Counted from the stretch's first letter, positions 1 through 8,864 are shown. The stretch is 47,929 bases of DNA from JBGQMW01 sp963769845 (GCA_963769845.1 CAVYNL010000030.1:1-47929), one strand, 5' to 3'. The notes: a model not told the origin generated them from the sequence alone. Program-made: numbers and translations.

Positions 1-515
1 TTCGTCCGCCCCGTTCTTCATCGCCGTCACGCCTCCGATCGTTCCCAGGCGGGACTTCAGAGAGCGCTGCTCCCCGCCCACACGGCGGCGTAATAGACGG
101 TGTTCGCCATCACTTTCTTGACGTATTGGCGCGTCTCGGCAAAGGGGATCGTCTCAATATAGATCGCGCCCTCGATCGGCTTGGTGTCGCACCACCGGCG
201 TGCGCGGCCCGGACCGGCGTTGTAGGCAGCGGCGGCAAGCACCGGGTTGCCGTCGAACCCGTCGAGCATATGCCGCAGATAAAAGGCGCCCAGCGCGGCG
301 TTCACCTCCGGCTGTCTCACGCGGGACGGGGAAAGCCCTTCATACCGATTTTCCTGGCGACCAGGCGCGCCGTGGACGGCAGCAGCTGCATCAGCCCCAC
401 GGCGCCGGCCGAAGACTTGGCGTCGGCAATAAAGCGGCTTTCCTGGCGTACCAGCCCGAAGAGCAGCGGTTCGTCGAGTTTCCAGATGCGTGCCTGCTCC
501 GAAAGCACTTTGCTG
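1..515 (-). pseudogene. slt: Bacterial soluble lytic murein transglycosylase, C-terminal fragment with two frameshifts
   Basis: The minus strand encodes the C-terminal catalytic domain of a Slt-type lytic transglycosylase, a periplasmic enzyme that cleaves peptidoglycan glycan strands. Visible motifs are the catalytic-Glu motif RQESRF, then GAVGLMQLLPSTA, then AAYNAGPGRARRW and the ETRQYVKKV stretch typical of the family C-terminus. The frame breaks twice: near 328-334 (GGGG/AAA run) and near 61-68, after which SLKSRLGTIGG continues in another frame to position 1. The N-terminal superhelical part is missing. GC content is clearly higher than in the rest of the window. Archaea lack murein, so this is almost certainly bacterial DNA joined to an archaeal contig (see findings). 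Confidence 0.85.
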
Positions 516-1038
516 TAACTATGTGATCAGTGCCGAGGCAACACACCTAGTTGGAGAATCCAACGTGACTGACAACGTCCTGACAGACGGTGTCGTCAGT
601 GTGAGATCTAGACCCGATGGACCCTCAGCAGTCTTCGTGAACCCGCAGAACAGTTCCGCTGCAGTCGGACAAGATTTTACCGTCAACATCAACGTCTCAA
701 ACGTTGCAGACCTTTACGGCTGGGAATTCAAGCTTGGTTGGAACGACACGATCCTCCACCTGCAGAATGTGACTGAAGGCTCGTTCCTGAAGAACACTGG
801 TGCAACTTTCTTCACGTACAAGCTGAACTCGACAGACCCTCACATAGTAGTTGACTGCACGAAGACGGTTGATGTGTCTGAAGCAAGCGGCAGCGGCACG
901 CTGGCGATTGTCACATTCCGCGTACAACAGCTTGGGAGCTGCGACCTGAACCTCTATGATGCCGTGTTGCTGAACTCGTTTGAACAGTCCATGAGTTGCA
1001 CAGCTGAAAGCGGACACTTCACGGGAACAACCCATTGA
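511..1038 (+). CDS. Secreted cohesin-like domain protein, N-terminally truncated
   Basis: This is the C-terminal part of a probably extracellular protein; its true start is lost at the junction with the bacterial fragment. The first ~30 residues (YVISAEA...GESNVTDN...DG) resemble the last strand of a CARDB/Ig-like domain. The following ~130 residues resemble a cohesin-type beta sandwich: VFVNPQNSSAAVGQDFTVNI, then LYGWEFKLGWN, and the GSGTLAIVTFRV strand. The protein ends at TAESGHFTGTTH without a dockerin or an anchor. Its domain style matches the dockerin protein at 37144-38232, so both may belong to one surface system. The frame stays open through the chimera junction up to a GTG at 490, but those upstream codons are not its own. 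Confidence 0.65.
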   Translation, partial: CCNYVISAEATHLVGESNVTDNVLTDGVVSVRSRPDGPSAVFVNPQNSSAAVGQDFTVNINVSNVADLYGWEFKLGWNDTILHLQNVTEGSFLKNTGATFFTYKLNSTDPHIVVDCTKTVDVSEASGSGTLAIVTFRVQQLGSCDLNLYDAVLLNSFEQSMSCTAESGHFTGTTH

Positions 1039-1073
1039 ACAGCCGATTCCCCGCGAAGGAACCCTCGTGATCT

Positions 1074-2836
1074 CTACGGTTCGGCTATTTTCTTCAACTG
1101 TTTCTGGTACATCTCGAGAATTTCGCCTGTCGTGGTCGCGTCTTCCGCTGCCTTGTCAGGCCTGTACTTGCCCGTAAACCTTGGAAATCGGATGGCAAGA
1201 CCGCTTCCCTTGCGTACCGAATCCAACGCGCACGTGTGAATGGGACTTAGCGTTATCTCCGCCCCCAAGATTTCAATAGTTATAGAGGGCTCGAACCACA
1301 CGTCAGCCTCAAGCATCGAGTTGACTCTTGAATGCTTGTGCACGACAACGTGTTTCTCAAGCATCTTGGGCAGTTTCGCCAAGTCTTCGTCCGTGAAACC
1401 GGTTCCGCATTTGGTGACTGTTTCAAACGTGTCGTTGTCGGGGTTATAGGCTGCGAGAAGCAGGGCACCGTAGGTTCCAGCTCTCTTTCCCCGCCCGTGG
1501 AAGGCTCCGACGATGACGAGGTCGACTGTGTCGGTCATTTCGCTCTTGTAGTCTCTTTTGTACTTGATCCACAGCCAACCCCTGGCTCCGGCCTGGTACA
1601 CAGAGTCTTTGGCGACCGATTTACACACCAGACCTTCACAGCCGTCTTCTATCGCTTCCAAAAAAAACCTCTCAAGCTCGGCCGCGTCGGATGTCACCAG
1701 GCAGTTGGCAGTCTTCACGTGGTCGCTTTGCTTCACAGTCTTCTCGAGCATCTTCCTTCTCGTCAGGTAGGGCTCTTGTGTAAGTCTTTCCCATCGACAT
1801 AGAGCGCTTCGAAAAGAAACAGCGAAACAGGGTAGTCTTCGATCGCTTTTTCGATCTCGTATTTGCGCCTTCGATGCATCAGCTCTTGAAAAGGCCGCAT
1901 TTCTCCTGTGTCAACATCAACTGCAACGCACTCGCATTCGAGGATTGCCTCCTTGGCTTTGATGTACTTCCTGAAGAGTTCGACAGCGTCAGGATACTGG
2001 GTTGAGATGTTCTCAAGGCGGCGGGAGTATAGCGTGACGTTTTCTCCGGTCTTGTGGGCTTGCAGTCGTTCACCGTCGTACTTGTATTCGGCTGTGCACT
2101 TTCCGCCCAGTTTTTCGAGTATCTCTTCTGGAGACGAAAGTCTTTCTGCGAGCATTGGTCTTATCGGTTCTCCCACTGACACGTGAAACTGTCTTATTCC
2201 CTCGATTCCTTTTTCGGCAACGATCTTGGCCACTCTGCCTAAGTCGGATGAAATACTGTATGCGCGTTCGACTTCTTCGCGGGCTTCTTTCCCGCCGCCG
2301 TATGCTATGGCCAAAGCATCCAGAACAGTCATGTCGGCAATGCCCAGTCTCAGACTGCCTGTTACGGTTCTCATGATGTACTTGGCTTCTTTCGGCGTTG
2401 CGTCAGCCAGCAACCCGGCCAGCAGAGAGAGTTTCAGGTCAACTGCGCCTGAACCCGAGGTCTTGGCCATCTTGTCCAGAGTCTCATAAACTTTCTCCAC
2501 TGACAAGTCCTGGCGAAAAAACGACTGCTGCTTCTTGCTGGTCATGAATTTTCGAGCTGCCTCACCGATGTCGCCTGTCCTCTTCAGTTCTTCTTCAATC
2601 TCGCTCTCTCTCCTACCCGAGGAGCGGGCAAGAGCTTTCACCGCCAGTTTCTCTGCTACCCCGATTTCTATTCCTACAAAATCAGGGTACAGCTTTCCTT
2701 GAGTGAGGTAGGCAACTTTGTCTATCATCTCTTTCGGCGTGCTCTTTAGCAGGTCGACGAGTAAGTCGGTCATCTCAAGTCTCTTCGTCGTTGCTTCAAT
2801 CTTTTCGTAGGCATCGGCAATTGTGCTGTATCTCAA
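1074..2836 (-). CDS. lig: ATP-dependent DNA ligase (frameshifted near 1782)
   Basis: Archaeal replicative/repair DNA ligase that seals nicks through an enzyme-AMP intermediate. The N-terminal DNA-binding domain is followed by the adenylation motif KYDGERLQ with the catalytic Lys, motif GELDECECVAVD-like ECECVAVD, and in the 3' part EGLVCKS and the WIKYKRDY motif, then the OB-fold ending in RFPRFTGKYRPDKAAEDATT. The gene lies in two frames: 2836-1763 and then the frame that runs to 1074. Restoring one T near 1782 gives DFTQEPYLTRRKMLEKTV, the expected reading, so the break is probably a sequencing deletion. I chose the TTG at 2836 because GAGGT lies 7-8 bases upstream and family homology starts there; reconstructed length is about 587 aa, normal for the family. 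Confidence 0.9.
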
Positions 2837-2924
2837 CGAGCAAACCTCACAGACATGATTGAGAGACAAGCATATTAAAGCTCCACGATGAGCCTGTGTC
2901 TGCGAAGCTGCGAGAAACACTATG

Positions 2925-3446
2925 TCAGAAAGTTTCGTAGTGAATTATCTGCGACTTGGGACGTTTGCTTTTTGGAGACGGAGATTCATCTGCGTAGCCA
3001 ACTGGAATCATGGCGATTGGTCTTGTTCCGTGCGGGATGTTCAGGATTGTTCTTGTTTCGTCTTCGTTGAAGGCGCCGACCCAGCACGTGCCCAATCCGA
3101 GAGAGTGTGCGGCCAGATGTATGTTCTGTACTGCGGCGGCGGTGTCTTGTATGCAATACAATGTTTTGCCTCTCGGGCCATAGCGTTGTGAAATGCGGTC
3201 CTCGTCGGCACAGACAACGATCACTACAGGAGCCTCCCCGATGAACGATTGGTCAAGAGCAGCCTCGACGAGTCTCGCTTTGATTTCCGGCTTCTTCACA
3301 ATTATGAACGCCCACGGCTGAATGTTTCCTGCTGAAGGCGCCCAACACGCTGCATCAAGAAGTTTGTCGACGGTTTCTGCCGATATGTCCTCATTCTTGA
3401 ACGCCCTTACGCTTCTTCTTCCTCTGATCGCTTCGAGAACGTCCAT
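2925..3446 (-). CDS. Nitroreductase family protein
   Basis: FMN-dependent NAD(P)H oxidoreductase of the nitroreductase fold, 173 aa. The sequence begins with MDVLEAIRGRRSVRAFKNE, the classic RRSVRxF phosphate-binding start, then CWAPSAGNIQPWAFIIV (the APSAxNxQPW flavin motif) and the C-terminal GTCWVGAFNEDE...IPVGYADE region. All parts of a compact single-domain member are present. The physiological substrate cannot be read from sequence. It is a single gene transcribed toward the ligase; an AT-rich TATA-like element around 3495-3503 could serve it on the minus strand. Confidence 0.9.
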   Translation of the reverse strand: MDVLEAIRGRRSVRAFKNEDISAETVDKLLDAACWAPSAGNIQPWAFIIVKKPEIKARLVEAALDQSFIGEAPVVIVVCADEDRISQRYGPRGKTLYCIQDTAAAVQNIHLAAHSLGLGTCWVGAFNEDETRTILNIPHGTRPIAMIPVGYADESPSPKSKRPKSQIIHYETF

Positions 3447-3518
3447 TGTTTCACGCTCGACCCGTGACTGGACTGTATGCAGTGCAAAAGGCTTAAGTTT
3501 TATCGTGCCTTCACTTTC

Positions 3519-3588
3519 GCCTGGATGATGAAACCGAGAGTCAATAGAGCTTAGGCAATGATATGACTCGACGGGCGAACTGACAAAT
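3519..3588 (+). ncRNA. Candidate C/D box sRNA, guide matching 16S rRNA around C1402
   Basis: In the gap between divergent genes lies a perfect C box ATGATGA (3525-3531) and a perfect D box CTGA (3580-3583), 48 bases apart, the usual archaeal size. A degenerate C' box (GATATGA, 3560-3566) leaves a 13-nt guide before D. The guide core GACGGGCG (3570-3577) is complementary to CGCCCGUC, the universal 16S rRNA decoding-region sequence. By the N+5 rule the ribose-methylated base would be the equivalent of E. coli C1402, a position 2'-O-methylated by RsmI in bacteria. A TATA-like stretch (TAAGTTTTAT, about 3494-3503) sits about 26 bases before the C box. The D' box is poor, so possibly only one guide works. 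The rRNA is not in the window, so the target is inferred. Confidence 0.45.
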
Positions 3589-3621
3589 TCTCAACGGAAG
3601 ACCTTTCCGCCACCACCGCAA

Positions 3622-5364
3622 ATGAGAAAAGGAAACCCATTCAGAATAATGAAGCTGAAGATGGCGGAAAGGGGAGACTTGGCTAGGCACAAAATTGCAG
3701 AGGTCTTCGACCGACTCTCATCGAAGAAAAGCATCAGATACACAGTGTACATCAGCGCGATCCTCATATTCCTTAGCCTAATCTTGCTTCCCCCGATCTT
3801 GGGTATTTTCATAAAATGGAATGCGATCCAAGCGATCCTGAATCGGCCAGACCTCGTCAATCGTGCGCTCTCGGCTGTTGAGAACTCTTTCATCATAGCC
3901 CTCCTAGTCTCTGCCTTGGACTTAGCGACTGGGATTCCGATGGCGTGGCTGATAGCACGAGGTAAATCAAAATGGTTAAACGTGCTGGACACGCTGTCGG
4001 ACATTCCGTTTATCGTCCCCACAGCAGTACTTGGATACTCCCTACTGCTTTTTTGGAGTGGTCCTGAAGGAATTTCATGGCTCTTCGGATCTTCTCTGAT
4101 CTCACCAGGATGGCTACTTATCATATTGCTACACTTTGCTTTTTCCTATCCAGTTGTAGTCAGAGTAGTCGTTGGCGCCCTCCTCGATTACAAAAAGGAA
4201 TATGAGAATGCCTCGAGGACTCTTGGAGCACCACCTTTCACGGCTGCGAGAACGGTTACGTTTTCAATAATCAAGCCATCGTTGATCGCTGCTTTCATAC
4301 TTGCGTTCTCGAGGTCAATGTCGGAGACAGGGGCAACCTTCATAGTTGCGGGAACTTTCGAGAACGGTCCGGTCTTCATTCAGAACATGCAAAATGCCCT
4401 CACAGCGCACACGATCAGTCAGGCTGCTTATGACGGCTCCATCGTCTTGGCGAGTTTCATCCTGATGGCAGGAGCTCTCGGGATCTTCATAGCGATGCGC
4501 GCACTGGGTCCACGGTTGAAGCTGCCGATTCAAAGGGTATGGCCCACTTTTGAAAGGAAAATAAGCTATTCGAAGGCCGCGGTGTCGCGAGACGGCGTTA
4601 CGTTGCTGATCTTTTTCGTAATAGTGCTTATTCCGTCGCTTTTCGTTGCCCTCCCGGCATTTGCAGCCCTACCAACGAGCTCGTTTTCCGATGCATTGTC
4701 AGGCAAAGGCGTATGGGGGGGCTACTGGCAGGGTCTGATCACATCTTATCTTCTGGGCGCAGTGGTCACTGGTCTGAATGTCATAATAGGATTACCCATG
4801 GCGATCGTCGTCGCCAGAAGAAAACTTGGAGCTCTACCATCCGCAATACTGGATGTCCTTGTTAACATTCCGTTGATCGTGCCGTCAATAGCCCTAGGCG
4901 TCTCCCTTGGCATCTTCTGGAAAGCAAACTTCCCGCTCATTCCCGAGTTTCTGCTTTTGATATTTGCCCACATGGCAATTACGTACCCATATTTTGTGAG
5001 GTCAATGTCGGCTGCCGTAGAACGCATAGGAATAGACTTGGAGGAAGCCTCAAGAACCCTCGGAGCAAAACCGCTTGGAGTGTTCAGAACCTTGATCTTT
5101 CCCCTGACAAAGTATTCGATTCTGTCAGGCGCAATAATAATGTTCACAAGAAGCATCAGCGAGACCGGTGCAACGCAGGCCGTAGCTTCAACACTGAAGA
5201 CTGCGCCCATAGTGCTCGTGAATTGGGTAAAACATCCAGAGCTATTCAACACTGCCCTGGATAGGTCACGCGCTCTAGGCTTGGGAAGTGGTTTTCTCAT
5301 CCTGTTTTCGTTCATCATCCTGTTGGCATTAAGGCTCGTAGTGAAGGGGAAAGGAAGATACTGA
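3622..5364 (+). CDS. ABC transporter permease, two fused permease domains (Fe3+/thiamine/polyamine type)
   Basis: A 580-aa inner-membrane permease with two tandem binding-protein-dependent transport domains, each with about six membrane segments. Each half carries the cytoplasmic EAA loop that contacts the ATPase: EYENASRTLGAPPFTAART (about residues 193-211) and EEASRTLGAKPLGVFRTLIF (about 474-493). Each is followed by a SMSETGA or SISETGA motif. This fused arrangement is typical of ferric iron (FbpB), thiamine (ThiP) and related anion/polyamine importers. It heads an operon with an ATPase and a DUF47 protein; no substrate-binding protein gene lies on either side, so the substrate is not assignable. 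The ATG at 3622 gives a cytoplasmic N-terminus of about 35 residues; an ATG at 3649 is an alternative. Confidence 0.85.
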   Translation: MRKGNPFRIMKLKMAERGDLARHKIAEVFDRLSSKKSIRYTVYISAILIFLSLILLPPILGIFIKWNAIQAILNRPDLVNRALSAVENSFIIALLVSALDLATGIPMAWLIARGKSKWLNVLDTLSDIPFIVPTAVLGYSLLLFWSGPEGISWLFGSSLISPGWLLIILLHFAFSYPVVVRVVVGALLDYKKEYENASRTLGAPPFTAARTVTFSIIKPSLIAAFILAFSRSMSETGATFIVAGTFENGPVFIQNMQNALTAHTISQAAYDGSIVLASFILMAGALGIFIAMRALGPRLKLPIQRVWPTFERKISYSKAAVSRDGVTLLIFFVIVLIPSLFVALPAFAALPTSSFSDALSGKGVWGGYWQGLITSYLLGAVVTGLNVIIGLPMAIVVARRKLGALPSAILDVLVNIPLIVPSIALGVSLGIFWKANFPLIPEFLLLIFAHMAITYPYFVRSMSAAVERIGIDLEEASRTLGAKPLGVFRTLIFPLTKYSILSGAIIMFTRSISETGATQAVASTLKTAPIVLVNWVKHPELFNTALDRSRALGLGSGFLILFSFIILLALRLVVKGKGRY

Positions 5365-5439
5365 CATGTTTAATAAACAAAAAGCAGTCTATGAGTACCT
5401 TCGAACTACCACGGGAGAGTGAGGAGGCAAACTGACTGG

Positions 5440-6543
5440 ATGCCCGACGTAAGAATAGAAAACGTGACAAAAAGGTTCGGTAAACTTCTTGCCGTCAACA
5501 ACGTAAGCCTCCACGTTCATGACAAAGAGTATTTCGCACTTCTCGGTCCGAGTGGCTGCGGAAAAACGACCCTGCTCAGACTGATAGCAGGGTTGATAAA
5601 ACCTGACGAAGGCGAAATCTACATTGGAGACAGGCTGGTCAACGACGTTCCTCCTGAGGACCGCGATGTGGGTTTTGTCTTCCAGACCTTTGCACTGTTT
5701 CCTCACATGAACGCATGGAACAACGTCACGTACGGACCGAGAGTGAAAGGGTTCAACATGAAAGAAGCATCAACAATCGGGCATGAAGTCTTGGAAATGG
5801 TGAAGCTGCACGAAAGAATAGACGCATTTCCAAGCGAACTGAGCGGCGGCATGATGCAGAGAATAGCTGTCGCAAGAGCCCTAGCGGCAGGTGCCAAACT
5901 GCTCCTCCTAGATGAACCGCTCGGCCAGCTGGATGCCAAGGTCAGGAACGATCTCAGGTATGACATAAGGAGAATGACTAAAGACTTGGGGCTTACAGCT
6001 ATTCACGTCACCCACGACCAGTCCGAGGCCATGGCTATTTCCGACAGGATAGCCGTCATGAAAAAGGGAGCCTTCAAGCAAGTTGGTGCTCCTAGCGAGC
6101 TTTATATGGCTCCGCAGAACATTTTTGTGGCCAACTTCATTGGAGAATCTAACTTCTTGGAAGGCTATATCACGGACGTAGGCAACAAAGAAATGATTAT
6201 CGAACTTCGCGGCGGAATAAAAGTTCAGACGGTAAACAACAGCGTCAAAATCGGAGAAAGAGTTGTCTTAGCAGTAAGGCCTGAGGCCTTTGAGTTTGAG
6301 AAAGAAACGAAGTCAGACATCAATACAATCAGGGGTGTGATAGAGAGGGTGACTTTTGAAGGAACGAACATAAGGTACGAGGTCAGGCTTGAGAACGAGG
6401 ATATGGTCGTGGTCGTAAAACCCTCGATGATCGGGGAATGGTTTAATATGGATGAAAAAGTTACTCTAAGTTTCGCGCCTGACAAGGCACACATATTCCC
6501 CTACCCGCAGACAGGACTAAAGGAGGAGATGGCGGTTGAGTGA
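5440..6543 (+). CDS. ABC transporter ATP-binding protein (PotA/FbpC type)
   Basis: ATPase that powers the preceding permease. Visible motifs are Walker A GPSGCGKTT, Q-loop VFQTFALFPHM, signature LSGGMMQRIAVARAL, Walker B LLLLDEPLGQLD, and the H-loop in IHVTHDQSEAMAISD. After about residue 240 comes a TOBE-like regulatory region (VVLAVRPEAFEF, IRGVIERVTFEGTNIRYEV), typical of the MalK/PotA/FbpC group. The frame is open from a GTG at 5419, but homology starts at the ATG at 5440 (MPDVRIENVTKRFG) and a GAGGAGG lies upstream of it. The stop overlaps the next gene's TTG start by 8 bases, showing translational coupling. Confidence 0.88.
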   Translation: MPDVRIENVTKRFGKLLAVNNVSLHVHDKEYFALLGPSGCGKTTLLRLIAGLIKPDEGEIYIGDRLVNDVPPEDRDVGFVFQTFALFPHMNAWNNVTYGPRVKGFNMKEASTIGHEVLEMVKLHERIDAFPSELSGGMMQRIAVARALAAGAKLLLLDEPLGQLDAKVRNDLRYDIRRMTKDLGLTAIHVTHDQSEAMAISDRIAVMKKGAFKQVGAPSELYMAPQNIFVANFIGESNFLEGYITDVGNKEMIIELRGGIKVQTVNNSVKIGERVVLAVRPEAFEFEKETKSDINTIRGVIERVTFEGTNIRYEVRLENEDMVVVVKPSMIGEWFNMDEKVTLSFAPDKAHIFPYPQTGLKEEMAVE

Positions 6544-7195
6544 CCTGCTGAAATGGTTTGAAAAAAGGAAAGAGACCAAAGCTTTGGGAGTCGTTCAACG
6601 TCACCTAGCATTGACAATCGGAATCGTTGAAGACCTGGAAAAGGCTATTCACGCGGCCGTTAGCGGCGACGTTAAGGAAATGCGCAGATGTATCGAAAGA
6701 GTGGCAACGTCCGAAAGAGAAGCAGACGTATTGCGCAGAAAGGTCATGGACGAGATCTCAACAGGAGAGCTTTCGCCAACCGACAGAGAAGACTTGATGG
6801 GATTAGTGAAAAGAGTCGACATGGTTGCAGACTGGAATAGAGAATCCACACGGATACTGGGCGCGATACCGATGGAATACGTGCCAAACACGATCAAGGC
6901 CGAGTTTTCGGACATGGTAAAAGGGGTAAAAGCATGCGTCATCTCCCTCCAAAAATGCGTCAACAAGATGATGACAAGATCCGAGGAGGCTCTTCAGGGT
7001 GCCGACGAAGTGGAGAGAGAAGAGGAGAAAGTGGACGACATACATGAAAGAGCCAGGGTTCTACTCGGTAAAGAAGACATCTCTAGGGCCGGTGTAGCTG
7101 TCTTGATAAGTCAGCTTTTTGAGGCTATGGAAATGATAGCTGACTCGTGCGAAGACGTGTGCGACCAAGTCAGGGTCATAATGGTTAGAAAATGA
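6536..7195 (+). CDS. DUF47 family PhoU-like protein
   Basis: A 219-aa all-helical protein of the DUF47/PhoU-like family (starts SDLLKWFEKRKETKALGVVQRHLALTI). The family is known to form helical bundles binding metal clusters and is usually found next to Pit-type phosphate transporters, where it is thought to regulate uptake. The conserved acidic positions of the bundle are visible, for example EREADVLRRKVMDEI near residues 60-75 and DEVEREEEKVDDIHERAR near 154-171. Here it is coupled to an ABC transporter instead (TTG start overlapping the ATPase stop), so it probably regulates that transporter or reports on its substrate. This link is inferred from operon structure. Confidence 0.85.
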   Translation: MSDLLKWFEKRKETKALGVVQRHLALTIGIVEDLEKAIHAAVSGDVKEMRRCIERVATSEREADVLRRKVMDEISTGELSPTDREDLMGLVKRVDMVADWNRESTRILGAIPMEYVPNTIKAEFSDMVKGVKACVISLQKCVNKMMTRSEEALQGADEVEREEEKVDDIHERARVLLGKEDISRAGVAVLISQLFEAMEMIADSCEDVCDQVRVIMVRK

Positions 7196-7206
7196 GGTGA
7201 AAAAAC

Positions 7207-7494
7207 ATGACTGAAACAAAGATCGAGATTTCGGAGCTTAAAACGGAAGACAGTGATCTCGTCAAAGAATTGGCAAAATACATCGAAGACAAAACCAATG
7301 CCAAAGTTGAGACTGGGACTGCTGAGATAACCGTGAAAGGTGAGGACAAGACTGCTTCAAGGGTCTACTTACGAGTGCTCTTGCGAAAATTCATACACAG
7401 CAAGGACCTGAAAGAGAAGTTCAGGGTAACAGGCGGCAAAGACAACGCTCTGATAGTCAAAGAAAAGAAAGTCTACGTGGAAGAAGAAGAGTAA
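7207..7494 (+). CDS. Eukaryotic-type ribosomal protein eL22-like
   Basis: A 95-aa basic protein with an acidic tail. The middle and end (AEITVKGEDKTASRVYLRVLL, then RKFIHSKDLKEKFRVTGG, NALIVKEKKVYVEEEE) follow the plan of eukaryotic L22: a strand, a basic KRYLKYLTKKYLKK-like helix, a LRDWLRVVA-like turn, a final strand and an acidic tail. The eukaryotic protein sits on the large subunit near the exit tunnel. Homologues have been reported in a few archaeal lineages, but it is absent from most. A clear GAGGTGA lies 8 bases before the ATG, and the gene follows DUF47 by 11 bases, so it is the last gene of that operon. The alignment is by eye; a different small RNA-binding protein remains possible. 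Confidence 0.6.
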   Translation: MTETKIEISELKTEDSDLVKELAKYIEDKTNAKVETGTAEITVKGEDKTASRVYLRVLLRKFIHSKDLKEKFRVTGGKDNALIVKEKKVYVEEEE

Positions 7495-7497
7495 GAG

Positions 7498-7971
7498 CTA
7501 CTTCTTCACAGAAGATCCCATCTTCTTCCTTGCATATTCTCGCTGAATCCTCAACAGCACATTCCGCGCAGCATAAGCGTACTTGCGCGCTTGCAACCAA
7601 CTACCAGAAGCAGCCGATTCTCTGGAGTGAACTACCAGGTTTTGCACAGTGTTCAGCAGCTCTGCCGGCGATCTGCTTCCCTCAGGGGACTCGGCCCTCC
7701 ACTTCAACGTGACATCCTCGTCCGCGTTTCTCAACGAAAACAAAAACAAAGCGTACTCAAGCTCTGCTGCCGCATGCCACGTCCAGCTGTCTAACTCTTC
7801 ACATGCGCTCTTCAATGCGGCAATCGACTTGTCAAGATAGGCTTCGCAAGAAATAAGTGCCTTCGCTATCTTTTCACCGTAGGCCAATTCCTCAACCTTA
7901 GCCGACGCCTCGCTCTTACCATCTTGGCAGATGAACTCCTTGGCTCTTTCAACTCTTACCTTTCCCAACAA
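7498..7971 (-). CDS. Hypothetical helical protein
   Basis: A protein of about 157 aa with no family I recognise. It is predicted mainly helical, with an Ala/Leu/Glu-rich composition, a WTWHAAAELEYALFLFSLR segment in the middle and a basic end (RIQREYARKKMGSSVKK). The helical spacing is reminiscent of small HEPN- or TPR-like bundles, but no catalytic RxxxxH motif is seen. Its start overlaps the end of the EamA gene; the frame is open from a TTG at 7983, and tandem TTG codons at 7971/7968 are better placed behind a GGAG. It is the last gene of the mre11-rad50-EamA operon. It is convergent with the eL22-like gene, only 3 bases away. Confidence 0.55.
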   Translation of the reverse strand: MLGKVRVERAKEFICQDGKSEASAKVEELAYGEKIAKALISCEAYLDKSIAALKSACEELDSWTWHAAAELEYALFLFSLRNADEDVTLKWRAESPEGSRSPAELLNTVQNLVVHSRESAASGSWLQARKYAYAARNVLLRIQREYARKKMGSSVKK

Positions 7972-8850
7972 ACAACACTCCAACTAGGACCACAGCAGCA
8001 CCTACGGCAAATATCGGTCCCGGCACCTCTTGAAACAGTGCTGCAGCGAGTACCGTTGCACCGATCGGCTCAAGGAGCGCCATGGTTGCAGTCTCGAAGG
8101 ACTTCAGGCCCGAGAGAGAGAAAATTCAAGTGTATGAGCTATTGCAGTCGGAAACACACCTAATCCAACGAGTGGAAGAACGATTCCCAGCCCTGCAGGC
8201 ACGATCCTTACCATGCTCCCGGCTGGGAGACTGATAAGACCGATAAAGACCGCAGCAAGGGCATAGGTCGGCAACATTATTGAGAAAATACCCAATCTGC
8301 TGCGCACTTTCATGCCATAGGTGAGATAGACAGCTATTGCCACGGCAGCCAAAATGGCCTCCAAGTCACCTTTGAGTGCAGGGGAAAAGGTTGCTGGATT
8401 CGCTGAGGATGTCGTTGCTTCAGCTAGACCGATTACGCATACACCGATGAAAGAAAGAGTCAGGCCCACTGTCGCTGGCGCAGATGGCCTGATCTTGAAG
8501 GCGAAGCTTGAAATGAAGACAGAAAAAAGCGGGGCAGTGTTGACCAGAACCGTTGCGTTCAACACAGTCGTATCCTTAACGGCAGAGATGAAAAAGATGA
8601 AATGTATCCCAAGGAGAAGGCTGAGTAAGAAGAGGTCCTTGATGTTTCTCTTTATCAGATCCGCATTGAACAATCTCCGAAAAACAAGCACGACTATGAG
8701 AAGGGCGGCACTGGCTATTATCATACGCCAAAACGCAATTGAGAAAGTGTCTATAGTTCCTAGAAGCCTCACGAAAATCGATGCCGTTCCAAAGAGTATG
8801 CCCCCGATCGTGCCTTCAGCAAATGAGAGTCTCCTAGTCCCAGTGTTCAT
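7949..8850 (-). CDS. EamA/DMT-family transporter (frameshifted near 8110)
   Basis: Drug/metabolite transporter superfamily protein with about ten membrane helices in two EamA repeats. The first half shows GGILFGTASIFVRLLG, then FSIAFWRMIIASAAL, a typical DMT opening. The frame ends at 8104, but the second-repeat end continues in the next frame (SLSGLKSFETATMALLEPIG, then a hydrophobic helix and VGKGKS) to a TGA at 7949. Restoring one base in the TTTTCTCTCTCTC stretch gives the expected FSSLSGL reading. Reconstructed length is about 300 aa, normal for the family. The substrate is unknown. It starts 14 bases after the rad50 stop with GAAAGGG as ribosome site, so it is co-transcribed with mre11-rad50, although functionally unrelated. 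Confidence 0.82.
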
Positions 8851-8864
8851 CTAAACGCCCTTTC

